From: a virus
Virus record (IMG/VR): IMGVR_UViG_3300030390_001220
Location: 1-32,263 of that record
Length of the DNA: 32,263 bases
Direction: 5' to 3' (one strand)
Shown: in pieces, positions 15,074 to 23,601 of the stretch
Layout of the letters: every line of letters starts with the position of its first letter
Numbering within the stretch: position 1 is the stretch's first letter
Notes under the pieces: model-generated
Databases searched by the model: none
What the model was told of the DNA's origin: nothing
The model's input: only the letters and a program-made list of their open reading frames with translations
Position numbers and translations under genes: made by a program

Positions 15074-18000
15074 TGAGTAAGACTCTTAACTATGGAGGCG
15101 TGGACTATACCTTCGAAGATGGTGTTTCTGACGAAGAAGCCATTGGAAGAATCAAGACTCATTTAGCTAAACAACCAGCGTCTCCCGAAACACGATCCAC
15201 GGCTCCTAAAGGCACATACGAAAACCCAGAGTATGAAGGTTTTCTAACAGAGATGGGCGAAGGTGTTGCCTCTGGTGTTATAGGTATGTTCCAAGGGGTG
15301 GGTGAACTTGTCGGAATACTTACAGATGCTTCTGGTCTTACAAAAACATTAGCTCGAGATGTTGAAGAAGGTTTCATTAATTTTCGTAATAAAGCACCTT
15401 CCTATTTAGGATTTGATGGGGCGATTGATCCCGCTGGTATGACGGGAAAGATAACCGAAGGACTTGTGCAGTTTGGTGTGCCAGGTGTAGGTGCTGCAGG
15501 TTTAGTAGCCAAAGGTACTTTAGGTGTTACTAAAAATTTTAGACGAGCTGCAAAGCTTGCTCAAAAAGGTGGTAATATAAGTAAAGCCAGAAAAACTGGT
15601 ATAGCTATTCAACAAATTGGTGCGGCAGGTTTGGCAGATGCTATCGTATCTACTGATAATACTGAAACTGTATCTGACTTTTTTGAACAAGGTCCTTTTC
15701 AAACAGATAAAAGACTCGGGCTCCAAGGACGAGAGGATGCTTATCGTAGATTCATGAACAAGGTTCACATGGGTGCCGAGGGTGCAATAGCCACGGCAGT
15801 TATTCCAGGTGCCATAAAAGGATTTTTAAAAGGATCTACTGCTTTAGCTTCTGCTAATATTCCAGTTGGTAAGGGTGGCACTAGTGTAGCAGAGATAGTT
15901 TCTTACCTTCCAAGAAAGGGTATTGATGCAGCAGGAGAAAAAATTGGAGGCTCTGTAGAAAGATTTAAGCTTGGAGAATCTGTAAATACTTTAGATGCAG
16001 CCGTTGGTAAAGTAGCATCAACATTGTCATATAAAGGACTGCTCGATCCCATTACTGCAAGAATGAGATCATTGATTGCTCCTGGTATTGAAGGCGATGT
16101 GAAAATAGCAGAAAGAAAATTAAGAAACATTGATGATGCCATAAGCCAAGAATTAAAAAGAGAAGACATAAGAGGCATGTCAGGTAATCAAAAAGTTAGA
16201 TTAATGAATTCTTTTATGGATGTATTAGAGGGCACCAAATTCAATGAGTTTAATTCTTCACCAAACAATCCTTTAAGTATTGAGCTATTTAGAGAATTTA
16301 AAAAAGCAAAGGATGTTATAGATAACTTATCTAATCAAATGGAAAAGACAGGTGCCTTCAAAGCTTTACCAGAAGTTGGGGCAAATGACAAAGTTATGGA
16401 TCAAACAACTTTTAAACGTCTTATTGCGGAACAAATATCTTCTGGTGGATATCTACAAAGAAAATATGAAATATTTAGTAATAAAAATTATAAGGTAACG
16501 CCCGCAGCTAAACAAGCTATCAAAGCTCAGATCGTAGGTAGAATAGGTCAAGATGGAGCTCAAGGAAGTGCTATTAATATTGAACATATGCAAAAAATAT
16601 TAAATAGTAAGACGGGATTATCTGATCAAATAAGAATCAGTGCAGACAATGTAGAAGAATTTAAAAACGGAACTTACGAAATTACCCAGAGACAAGCAGA
16701 CATATATATTGATCAAGTTTTTAAGTTAGCTAAAGACAGAGCAGGTTTTGATAAATCACCATCGTCAACTAGATACATAATAGATAGACTTAACCCATCT
16801 TTAATTAATAAAACTAAAGTTGATGATAAAATTATTCAACAAATTTATGGTCAAGTAAAAGATCCTAGAGAAGCTTACATATCTACTGTAGCTGAACTTG
16901 CTGGTTTCTTATCAACTGATGCTTATTATACTACTTTTAAAAATATGGCAGACAAATCTATTATAGAAACAGCAGAAAAAAATGCCGTTATCCGATCAGC
17001 TAACAATGATATCAGAGCTAGAAACAATGAAGCACGACAAAGAGGTGTTGCAGAAGATCAATTAGAAAAAGAGGCTGACTATATAAATGATGCTTTTATA
17101 GACACTAATAAATTTTTAGAGAATTATGCGGCTAAAAGAAGATTAAACATTGATCAGCTAACAGATGCACAAAGAATCGATGCCTTTGAAGCGATGAAAA
17201 GAAGAACAAAAGATTTACACATTTTAGGCAGAACTGAAGGCGATAATTTAAACGAGAGAAACATCATGGGCACAAGTCCATACGGTGCTATGTTTGGTTA
17301 TGCCGTTCCTAAAGCATTATACAAATCTCTTTCTACTCAAGTTCAATCTGAAAATTCTGCCACTGAAATAGCAAGAGCTATGTATGCTCCTTTTTTAAAG
17401 ATGAAAGGTGTATCTCAATATGCTAAGACAATTTTATCTCCCTACACTCAAGTTAGAAACGTAACGTCTGCCGCTATGTTTGCTTTAGCTCAAGGTAACA
17501 TTGGTAAAGGAGCTAACGTATTTGAATCTGTTGATATGGTATTAAGAGACATAGTGGATAAAGGAAGATCTGTACAAACATTAGGTTTCGATTTTAAACA
17601 AGACGAAGAGTCACTTAATTTTTTAGCTAAATTACAAAAGCAAGGTGTTATAGGAAGTTCGGCTAATCTTCGTGAAATTTTGGATAACATTCAAAAGGGA
17701 TTAGGATACAGAAAGACTGCTACGGAACTAGAAAGAGCAAAAGATGCACCTGAACAAGGGGCGAAATACATACGAAGATCAAAAGATATTCCATACGTTG
17801 GTAAGTTTTTACAGTTTAGTGAAGACTTGTACAGAGGCGGCGATGATATTTGGAAAATATATAATTATACTTTTGAAAAAAATAAGTTGAGACAAGCTCA
17901 AAGAAAAATAATAAATGGTGAGGTTCAAAAAAGAATAAAATCTTTTGGTGCAAAGAATTTTGAAGCTCTCGATATAAAAAGACAAGGTGTACTTATCAAC

Positions 18001-19704
18001 ACTGCTCGAGCCGATGCCAATAAAAGATTAATTATGTCTATGGGTGGTAAGCTTGATGGCTTAGATACTAACTCAAAGATAGCAAATTACATGGATGAAA
18101 TGGTTGAGAATACTGCTTCTGATAATGTAAGAAACTTAGTTCCTAACTACGACCTAACTCCAGAAGCAATTAAAGGTTTAAGAAAGCTACCTTTAGGTAA
18201 CTTTATATCTTTCCCTGCTGAAATAATGAGAACTGGTTTTAACACAATTAATGTTGCTTTAAAAGAAATGGGAAGCAATGAAGCTGCTATAAGAGAAATT
18301 GGTGTTAGACGAATGATGGGAGCTATGACTGCTTTTGGTACGATAGGTGCTACAGTTCAAAATTTTGGTCAATACATGACAGGAACAAATGAAGAAGAAA
18401 TAAAAGCAGCACAAAGATTATCCGCACCATATCAGAGAAACTCTCAGTTTATACCCGTAGGTAGAGACAAGAAAGGTAACTTAGAATTTATTGATTTTAG
18501 TCATACTAACCCATATGATTTATTACTTAGACCTATCCGAGCTGCGATTACTGGTATGGATACTAGTGGTAAATTAAAAGAAGGCGTTGCAGATACTGTA
18601 ACTAGAGCCATGTGGGAATCTATGTCTGAATTTTTTAATCCTTTCTTAGACGAGTCCATGATCTTCTCGGCTGTTGCTGATGTTATGCCAGTGAATGCTC
18701 CTTTGATTGGAAGAAACGGTGAGACAAGATCTGGTGCTAAAGTTTATAACACAGAAGATAGCCGTTTAAGACAGTTCGAGAAATCAATGGTACATATAAT
18801 GAATACCTTTAAACCTGGTGTTCTCCCAGTAAGAATTCCTATTGGATCAGAGATCGGAGTAGTGAGTTCAATTGAAAGAGGTGAATTTACTCGTCCTGTT
18901 AAAGGAATAGAAGTTGGAAGATTTGCAAGAGGTATAGGATTTGGGGAAAAGAAAGAGCCAACAACTGGTAGACAATACACACCAGCAGGTGAATTATTTA
19001 GAGCATTCACTGGTATTGGAACTCAAACTATTGATAAAGAAAGAATACTAGGATTTAAAGCTCAAGAGTTTAAAGAAAGTAGATCCAAAGCTGCATCTAT
19101 ATTTAATCAAGTTGTTCGTCAAGAAAGACCTTCAGTAGATCAAATAATGGAAGCCTATAGACAAGCAGATGATTCAAGGTTAACCACCTTTAGAGAAATG
19201 AGATTAAATATTCAAGATATAAAAAAATTAGGAGGATCGGATAGATTAATAAGAAAAGTCTTGAAAGATTCTGCTTTGGGTGTAAAAGAAAGAGGTGCTT
19301 TAATGAGGGACAAATATCTTCCTTTTAGACCAAGTAAAGATAAGATAATAGAGTTAAGAAAAAAGAGAATTAGAGTTCCAACTGCTGCCTTGAATAGAGC
19401 ATATATGTTAAGAAATGGTTTAAAATTAAGTGCTAAGAGACAACCTTTAGATAAGGAAGCACCTGGAATGTTTAGACCTATTGATCTTAATAAAGTTCAG
19501 AGATTTAATCAGTCTGAAGGTGAGCAAGTAAGAGGACCTATTAGTCCTTTGGCAGCTCCTTTACTAGCTACAAGACCATCAACAAATAATGTTAGTACTA
19601 AATTCCCAGGTTTATTTGGTTCTAACACACCAGTTAGTCCTTCCATTTTAGGAGACAATCCAGAGAATGTTTTAAAAAATATGCAAATAGCGAGGAATAG
19701 ATGA
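15073..19704 (+). CDS. Giant internal/ejection virion protein (1543 residues)
   Basis: The largest gene in the window. Residues 6-34 (NYGGVDYTFEDGVSDEEAIG and following) form a small tag seen at the start of many phage internal proteins, as I recall. A Gly-rich hydrophobic zone follows (about 60-170: 'GEGVASGVIGMFQGVGELVG', 'LVQFGVPGVGAAGLVAKG'), as expected of a protein that inserts in membranes. The remainder is long, mainly helical and charged. Size, position at the end of the internal series and lack of beta fibre repeats fit the role of T7 gp16 or P22 gp16/gp20-type ejection proteins. I see no clear lytic transglycosylase Glu motif, so peptidoglycan digestion by this protein is not supported. 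It overlaps the endolysin gene by 4 bases. Confidence 0.7.
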   Translation: MSKTLNYGGVDYTFEDGVSDEEAIGRIKTHLAKQPASPETRSTAPKGTYENPEYEGFLTEMGEGVASGVIGMFQGVGELVGILTDASGLTKTLARDVEEGFINFRNKAPSYLGFDGAIDPAGMTGKITEGLVQFGVPGVGAAGLVAKGTLGVTKNFRRAAKLAQKGGNISKARKTGIAIQQIGAAGLADAIVSTDNTETVSDFFEQGPFQTDKRLGLQGREDAYRRFMNKVHMGAEGAIATAVIPGAIKGFLKGSTALASANIPVGKGGTSVAEIVSYLPRKGIDAAGEKIGGSVERFKLGESVNTLDAAVGKVASTLSYKGLLDPITARMRSLIAPGIEGDVKIAERKLRNIDDAISQELKREDIRGMSGNQKVRLMNSFMDVLEGTKFNEFNSSPNNPLSIELFREFKKAKDVIDNLSNQMEKTGAFKALPEVGANDKVMDQTTFKRLIAEQISSGGYLQRKYEIFSNKNYKVTPAAKQAIKAQIVGRIGQDGAQGSAINIEHMQKILNSKTGLSDQIRISADNVEEFKNGTYEITQRQADIYIDQVFKLAKDRAGFDKSPSSTRYIIDRLNPSLINKTKVDDKIIQQIYGQVKDPREAYISTVAELAGFLSTDAYYTTFKNMADKSIIETAEKNAVIRSANNDIRARNNEARQRGVAEDQLEKEADYINDAFIDTNKFLENYAAKRRLNIDQLTDAQRIDAFEAMKRRTKDLHILGRTEGDNLNERNIMGTSPYGAMFGYAVPKALYKSLSTQVQSENSATEIARAMYAPFLKMKGVSQYAKTILSPYTQVRNVTSAAMFALAQGNIGKGANVFESVDMVLRDIVDKGRSVQTLGFDFKQDEESLNFLAKLQKQGVIGSSANLREILDNIQKGLGYRKTATELERAKDAPEQGAKYIRRSKDIPYVGKFLQFSEDLYRGGDDIWKIYNYTFEKNKLRQAQRKIINGEVQKRIKSFGAKNFEALDIKRQGVLINTARADANKRLIMSMGGKLDGLDTNSKIANYMDEMVENTASDNVRNLVPNYDLTPEAIKGLRKLPLGNFISFPAEIMRTGFNTINVALKEMGSNEAAIREIGVRRMMGAMTAFGTIGATVQNFGQYMTGTNEEEIKAAQRLSAPYQRNSQFIPVGRDKKGNLEFIDFSHTNPYDLLLRPIRAAITGMDTSGKLKEGVADTVTRAMWESMSEFFNPFLDESMIFSAVADVMPVNAPLIGRNGETRSGAKVYNTEDSRLRQFEKSMVHIMNTFKPGVLPVRIPIGSEIGVVSSIERGEFTRPVKGIEVGRFARGIGFGEKKEPTTGRQYTPAGELFRAFTGIGTQTIDKERILGFKAQEFKESRSKAASIFNQVVRQERPSVDQIMEAYRQADDSRLTTFREMRLNIQDIKKLGGSDRLIRKVLKDSALGVKERGALMRDKYLPFRPSKDKIIELRKKRIRVPTAALNRAYMLRNGLKLSAKRQPLDKEAPGMFRPIDLNKVQRFNQSEGEQVRGPISPLAAPLLATRPSTNNVSTKFPGLFGSNTPVSPSILGDNPENVLKNMQIARNR

Positions 19705-20156
19705 AACTATCAGACAACTTTTCATTAACAGAATTTACTAAATCACAGACAGCCGAAAGAAAAGGTATAGACAACAAGCCTAATGGAATTCATATTATAG
19801 CTATGGAATCTTTATGTCATAATATATTAGAAAGAGTTAGATCTGCCTTTAGTAAACCCATTAATATTAACTCGGGTTATCGAAGTGTTGCTTTGTGTGA
19901 AGCTATCGGATCAAAATCCACATCACAACATTGTGACGGAGAAGCGGCAGACATAGAAATATATGGCGTAAGTAATTACGACTTAGCAAAATATATAGAA
20001 AACAATTTGAATTTTGATCAATTAATACTAGAATGTTGGGACGGCATTGATCCTAACTCTGGTTGGGTACATGTGTCATACGTCAATGATGTTGCTAACA
20101 GAAAAGATGTGTTAACATATACAAGAGCAAACGGATATACAAAGGGGATTATATAA
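19701..20156 (+). CDS. Endolysin: M15-family zinc peptidase
   Basis: 151 residues. 'NINSGYRSVALCEAIG' (58-62 SGYRS) is the substrate-side signature of the M15A family. 'SQHCDGEAADIEIYG' gives the zinc ligands H77 and D84 in the SxxHxxGxAxD pattern. 'SGWVHVSYVN' gives the third ligand H124. The N-terminal 'LSDNFSLTEFTKSQTAERKG' is also typical of phage M15 enzymes. The reaction is cleavage of peptide bridges in peptidoglycan, releasing progeny at the end of infection. There is no signal peptide, so it would need a holin; none is clear nearby, the only small one-helix protein of the late block being at 1163. Start is in an ATGA overlap. Confidence 0.88.
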   Translation: MKLSDNFSLTEFTKSQTAERKGIDNKPNGIHIIAMESLCHNILERVRSAFSKPININSGYRSVALCEAIGSKSTSQHCDGEAADIEIYGVSNYDLAKYIENNLNFDQLILECWDGIDPNSGWVHVSYVNDVANRKDVLTYTRANGYTKGII

Positions 20157-20338
20157 TGGAAGACGGACCTTTTAAGCAAATTTTAGAACAAAGCACCGAA
20201 GGTGTTATTAGACAAGAATTAATAACTTACAAAATAGAAGACGGTGTTTTAAAAAGACAAATGGTTTCAAGAGATTTTATTGAATCTGGTGACTATCACG
20301 ATAGCTCATACTCATTACCTTTGGTGACAATGCATTAA
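20156..20338 (+). CDS. Small conserved phage protein
   Basis: 60 residues, acidic N-terminus, with 'LITYKIEDGVLKRQMVSRDF' and 'ESGDYHDSSYSLPLV'. The pattern 'VxRxFxxxGDYxDSxxxxPL' recurs, as I recall, in small phage proteins near lysis genes. It shares one base with the endolysin stop and one with the next ATG, so it is translated in the same chain. No membrane segment and no catalytic motif. Function unknown. Confidence 0.6.
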   Translation: MEDGPFKQILEQSTEGVIRQELITYKIEDGVLKRQMVSRDFIESGDYHDSSYSLPLVTMH

Positions 20339-20979
20339 TGTCTACTTTATTTTGCAATTTACCATCAGTAGATGTATGGGTTAGACGAGAATATTTAAGG
20401 GATCATCAAGATGGACATGGGGAATTTGTAAAAGGTGTCTGGGTTACTGCAAAATCTATTCCTGGTAGAAGTTTTTACTTTGAAACTTACCTTCCTGATT
20501 ATGGTGCTTTGTATGACAAGCTACCTATTTCAGCATTCGTATCAAGCCCCGATACCCCGACCCCAGATATGGATCTTTACAATCTTCAGTTTTGGAATTG
20601 TATGGATTATGGCGTGGTGTCTATTTGTAAACAATTCATAGGATCAATGTCCTTTGAAATACTAACAAGGGATCACGGTACAATGACGGGTACATATATT
20701 TGTACTCTTGATAATTATCACCAAGACCCAGACGTAACTGATTACTCTACCAGCGAAACACCAGCAGAACATAAATCATTTAATCTTTTAGAATTAAAGA
20801 ACGGGCAGTTCTGTTTGTATCCAAACAATAGAATGAGAGTCTATGATAATTCTTTAACACCTCAAGAGCCATTGCAGCCAGACTTCAAAGTGAGTACAGT
20901 AGAGTATCAAGTTGAGAATGGTCAAAAATTTAGACTTGGTGATACAGACGAATACTTTTGGAAAACCAAAGATGAATGA
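20338..20979 (+). CDS. Conserved phage protein with 'LPSVDVWVRREYLRD' motif
   Basis: 213 residues. It begins 'CNLPSVDVWVRREYLRDHQD', then 'GHGEFVKGVWVTAKSIPGRS' and 'FYFETYLPDYGALYDKLPIS'. Later blocks are 'ETPAEHKSFNLLELKNGQFC', 'YPNNRMRVYDNSLTP' and 'KFRLGDTDEYFW'. I recognise these blocks as a family seen in many marine phages, of unknown function. It looks like a soluble mixed alpha/beta protein rich in Asp and aromatic residues; no catalytic triad or metal motif is obvious by eye. It lies just after the endolysin and overlaps the next gene by 4 bases. It could be a regulatory or assembly protein expressed late. Confidence 0.65.
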   Translation: MSTLFCNLPSVDVWVRREYLRDHQDGHGEFVKGVWVTAKSIPGRSFYFETYLPDYGALYDKLPISAFVSSPDTPTPDMDLYNLQFWNCMDYGVVSICKQFIGSMSFEILTRDHGTMTGTYICTLDNYHQDPDVTDYSTSETPAEHKSFNLLELKNGQFCLYPNNRMRVYDNSLTPQEPLQPDFKVSTVEYQVENGQKFRLGDTDEYFWKTKDE

Positions 20980-21173
20980 TAGAGTTTGCTTTAGTCTATA
21001 TGATAGGCACGATAATAATTAATCAAGACCAAACATTCCCCAATGTTAATGACTGTCTGTATTTTGCTAGACGATTAAACGAACAACCAGAGATTCCATA
21101 CCCCGATGACAAGTTTAGAAAGATCACCGCCTATTGTAAGCCCGTGCCTAAACGTCTGCAAAATAAAAAATAA
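20976..21173 (+). CDS. Small exported protein with two cysteines
   Basis: 65 residues. The first 17 residues (MIEFALVYMIGTIIINQ) form a short hydrophobic leader or anchor, followed by 'NVNDCLYFARRLNEQ' and 'FRKITAYCKPVPKR'. Two cysteines after the leader suggest a periplasmic disulfide. The start overlaps the previous stop (ATGA). The last 68 bases also encode the beginning of the DUF1289 gene in the +1 frame. A protein of similar plan lies on the other strand at 25459-25686. Function unknown; surface or periplasmic exclusion, or helping lysis, are guesses from architecture only. Confidence 0.55.
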   Translation: MIEFALVYMIGTIIINQDQTFPNVNDCLYFARRLNEQPEIPYPDDKFRKITAYCKPVPKRLQNKK

Positions 21174-21300
21174 TATATGTATTGGATGTCTTAGGACTTT
21201 AGAGGAAATATCTGTGTGGTCAACCCTATCTAACCTAAAACGTAACGAAATCATGGAATCAGTGAAAAAACGAGGCTCTCAGATGCCTCAGAATCGTTGA
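21106..21300 (+). CDS. DUF1289 family protein (small cysteine cluster)
   Basis: 64 residues. 'VSPCLNVCKIKNNICIGCLR' followed by 'TLEEISVWSTLSNLKRNEIM' matches DUF1289, a short bacterial family with four conserved cysteines (SPC-x3-C-x6-C-x2-C) and an 'RTLxEIxxWxxLSxxxR' helix, thought to bind metal or an iron-sulfur cluster. All four Cys are present (residues 14, 18, 25, 28). The start lies 68 bases inside the upstream gene, in another frame, with only a weak ribosome site; even a later start would still have to include the SPC box at about 21139. The family is common in proteobacteria, where its role is poorly known. It is the last gene of the late plus-strand run. Confidence 0.7.
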   Translation: MTSLERSPPIVSPCLNVCKIKNNICIGCLRTLEEISVWSTLSNLKRNEIMESVKKRGSQMPQNR

Positions 21301-21490
21301 AGCATAAGGCTTTGGTACGATTGCTACCTAAAATAGTCTTCTCTTTTGTACATTTAAGATACATAGCCTAGCATTAATTCATGCTCTTTTGGAAATTATT
21401 TGTTTCACTTTTGCCTAGTTTTTTATTATTAAGAACAAATGTATAAATAAAATGCAGAGTTAAGCATTAACAAACAAAAAAGGAATAGAA
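21301..21490 (+). other. 190-base noncoding spacer before the DUF1127 gene
   Basis: No convincing gene or tRNA is seen. It holds a weak stem AGCAT/ATGCT followed by CTTTT (21370-21390), which might end late transcription, and an A+T-rich stretch with TATAAA at 21442-21447 that could be a -10 element without a convincing -35. A 13-base palindrome GTTAAGCATTAAC lies at 21459-21471. AAAAAAGGAATAG just before the ATG provides a ribosome site. This is the longest noncoding stretch in the window, which suggests it controls the lone DUF1127 gene. Confidence 0.5.
21370..21390 (+). terminator. Weak candidate terminator for the late operon
   Basis: A 5-base-pair stem (AGCAT, loop TAATTC, ATGCT) is followed by CTTTT. 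The stem is short and A+T-rich, so it would be inefficient. It is listed only because it follows the last late gene and no stronger hairpin is seen there. Confidence 0.25.
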
Positions 21491-21691
21491 ATGTTATCGA
21501 AGTGGTTTTACAAATTTAAAATAGGAAGAACAATTACAGCTTTACATAGCTTGGATGATGCGACATTAAAAGATATAGGTATTCATAGATCAAATATTAG
21601 ATCACATGCATACGAGATTTTTGAAAATGAAAAGCCTGTAAAAGATCCTATGTCAGAGCTACATGATTTGTATGTAAAATCTACTTACTAA
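21491..21691 (+). CDS. DUF1127 family protein (YjiS-like)
   Basis: 66 residues. 'TITALHSLDDATLKDIGIHR' followed by 'SNIRSHAYE' matches DUF1127, an arginine/leucine-rich small helical family with the core 'LxxLDDxxLxDIGIxRxxI'. The family is abundant in alphaproteobacteria, where some members have been tied to RNA turnover and to phosphate and carbon metabolism. It is preceded by AGGAATAGAA as ribosome site and by a 190-base spacer, so it is likely transcribed separately from the late operon. Its stop overlaps the polymerase stop on the other strand by 4 bases. An acquired host gene used to alter host regulation is a reasonable inference. The C-terminal extension of about 20 residues is acidic and not part of the core. 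Confidence 0.75.
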   Translation: MLSKWFYKFKIGRTITALHSLDDATLKDIGIHRSNIRSHAYEIFENEKPVKDPMSELHDLYVKSTY

Positions 21692-23601
21692 TCTACTTCG
21701 CCCCAATTGTCACATAAAGCAGTATCTACTTCAAAAGGTATCTTTAAGTCTGGAACACAAGTTGTCATGATCTCTACGATCTTGTCGGCTTGTTCTTGAC
21801 TTTCTATGTTGAAGCACAATTCATCATGCACAGTTAAAGTTGGGCATAGTCCTACTTTATAGCATTCGACCATAGCTCTCTTGGTTTGATCGGCACTTGA
21901 TCCTTGAATCAATCTATTCAAGGCTTTGTATGTATAGGCTCTTCTAATTCTACCTTTACTTCCATATTCTTTGATGGCTTGTTCCATAGGTAAAGCTCTA
22001 TTGAATCCATAGGACACGGGTTCATACATATCAAATCTACACTTACGACCTAACCATGTTCTTATAACACCAGTATTCGCAGCACGGTTCATGGCTTTTT
22101 CAGATAAAGATTTTAGAAAAGGAACTTTTTCATTATACGTTTGTAAAAGTTTCTCTGCTTCTTCTATGTCTATGTCCATAACATTAGCAAGTTTGCCTTT
22201 ACCCATTCCATACATAATACCAAGGTTAACTGTCTTAGCTTGTTTTCTAGGTATGTTTGCCATGTCTGCAACCATTTGATGGAAGTCGGCATTACCTTCA
22301 TGATACATTTTTACAACGTCATCAATCTGTGGATGTCGATCTACACCTGTCAAGGTGGCACAGTAATGAACTAACCATCTTGGTTCTTGTGATGCATAAT
22401 CAAAGGAACCCCATTTGTGGCCCTCCTCCGGGATAAACAAACCACGAATTAATTTCTTGATCTCAGGATCTCGTGCTGGTATCTGCTGCAAATTGGGGTT
22501 GCTTGAACTAAATCGTCCTGTTACAGTTCCTCCACCATCAGATCTTAGGGAGTGAAAGTCACAATGTATTCTACCATTATGAGAGTGTTGAAGAATTGTA
22601 TCAACAAATGTCGTATTAGCTTTATTTATTTCTCTAATTTTTATAATCTTTTGTGCAATTGGATGAGTGTTATTAGCAAGAAATTGTTTTGTAAACATGG
22701 GAGCCCCGGACTTTTCTGTGCGAGAATAAGAAAGTCCCACAGCGTCAAAGACCTTTGCTACAGATGTGGCGACCCAAGGTTCAACCGTGACTCCAGTTTC
22801 TTTGACTATCTCTTGTACAAGTGATTCCTCTATCTTAGTTAGCTTTTTCTTTGTATCGTGAGCTTTCTCAACATCAACACGAACTCCTTTTGTTTTCATC
22901 TCAAACAACACGGGAAGTAAATCGATTTCTAATTCAAAAATACTTGAACATTCTTGTTGAGTTATCTTCTTTCTTAAATTTTCCCAAAGTTTTAAAGTTA
23001 TCAAAGCATCTTGCTCGGCATACTTACCTACATATCTAGGAGGTAGTTGCCACATACCAGACTTGGCATCAACACCAAACTCTTCTGCAGCAGACTTTAA
23101 TAATTTTTCGTCTTTAAATTCTCCCAAGTAATCTCTAGCAAGTGAGTTAAGATTATACCATTTTCTATTTTCATCGAGTAAAGGAGCGGCAATCATAGTG
23201 TCTATAATTTTACCTTTAACTTCTATACCCTCGGCTCGAAGCCATCCTAAATCATACAAAGCATTATGAAATACTTTACTTATTTTTTCGTCTGCACAAA
23301 TTTTTGTAAGCCAACTGTATACGGCATTCTTTGGCATGTTACCAACCTTGTGCCCCGTAGGAAAATACCAAGCACTATCTCCAGCACCAACTGCTATGCC
23401 TATTATATATCCATCTTTCCTAGTCCACCCAGGTCCTAGAGTTAAAAGGTTTGAATCTTTTGTTTCTAAGTCAATAGATATAGTTGTATGTTGTGATAGA
23501 TCTGGAAGTGTTTGAGGTGGTTCCCAATCAGAATCCACATTTCCCCAGGAAACATCTTTAATATCTTGATCTAGTAAATGATATTGATCATGTTTTGTCA
23601 T
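21688..23601 (-). CDS. polA: Family A DNA polymerase with 3'-5' exonuclease
   Basis: 637 residues. The exonuclease domain shows D44 and E46 (IDLET), H112-N113...D117 (HNALYD) and Y194...D198 (YAEQD). The polymerase domain has 'GRFSSSNPNLQQIP' (362-375), motif A around D401 (DYASQEPR), motif B R452-x3-K456-x7-Y464 and motif C H592-D593-E594 (VHDEL). All catalytic residues are present. The residue aligned with E. coli Phe762 is L460 ('TVNLGIMYG'). There is no 5' nuclease domain and no DnaJ-like insertion of the kind reported for phage HMO-2011. It replicates the phage genome. The start overlaps the DUF6378-like gene by 14 bases; it is the last gene of the minus-strand block, and no terminator follows. 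Confidence 0.93.
   Translation of the reverse strand: MTKHDQYHLLDQDIKDVSWGNVDSDWEPPQTLPDLSQHTTISIDLETKDSNLLTLGPGWTRKDGYIIGIAVGAGDSAWYFPTGHKVGNMPKNAVYSWLTKICADEKISKVFHNALYDLGWLRAEGIEVKGKIIDTMIAAPLLDENRKWYNLNSLARDYLGEFKDEKLLKSAAEEFGVDAKSGMWQLPPRYVGKYAEQDALITLKLWENLRKKITQQECSSIFELEIDLLPVLFEMKTKGVRVDVEKAHDTKKKLTKIEESLVQEIVKETGVTVEPWVATSVAKVFDAVGLSYSRTEKSGAPMFTKQFLANNTHPIAQKIIKIREINKANTTFVDTILQHSHNGRIHCDFHSLRSDGGGTVTGRFSSSNPNLQQIPARDPEIKKLIRGLFIPEEGHKWGSFDYASQEPRWLVHYCATLTGVDRHPQIDDVVKMYHEGNADFHQMVADMANIPRKQAKTVNLGIMYGMGKGKLANVMDIDIEEAEKLLQTYNEKVPFLKSLSEKAMNRAANTGVIRTWLGRKCRFDMYEPVSYGFNRALPMEQAIKEYGSKGRIRRAYTYKALNRLIQGSSADQTKRAMVECYKVGLCPTLTVHDELCFNIESQEQADKIVEIMTTCVPDLKIPFEVDTALCDNWGEVD

Noticed and set aside
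15903-16178. Minus-strand open frame opposite the giant ejection protein
   Set aside because: Antisense to a continuous 1543-codon gene, with no promoter, ribosome site or recognisable motif.
21301-21490. Possible tRNA or attachment site in the spacer
   Set aside because: No cloverleaf, T-loop (GTTCRANNC) or tRNA 3' end could be built from the sequence, and no integrase gene is present in the window.
22552-22824. Plus-strand open frame of 90 codons opposite the polymerase gene
   Set aside because: It lies fully antisense to conserved polymerase motifs, has no plausible ribosome site and its composition is that of a shadow frame.
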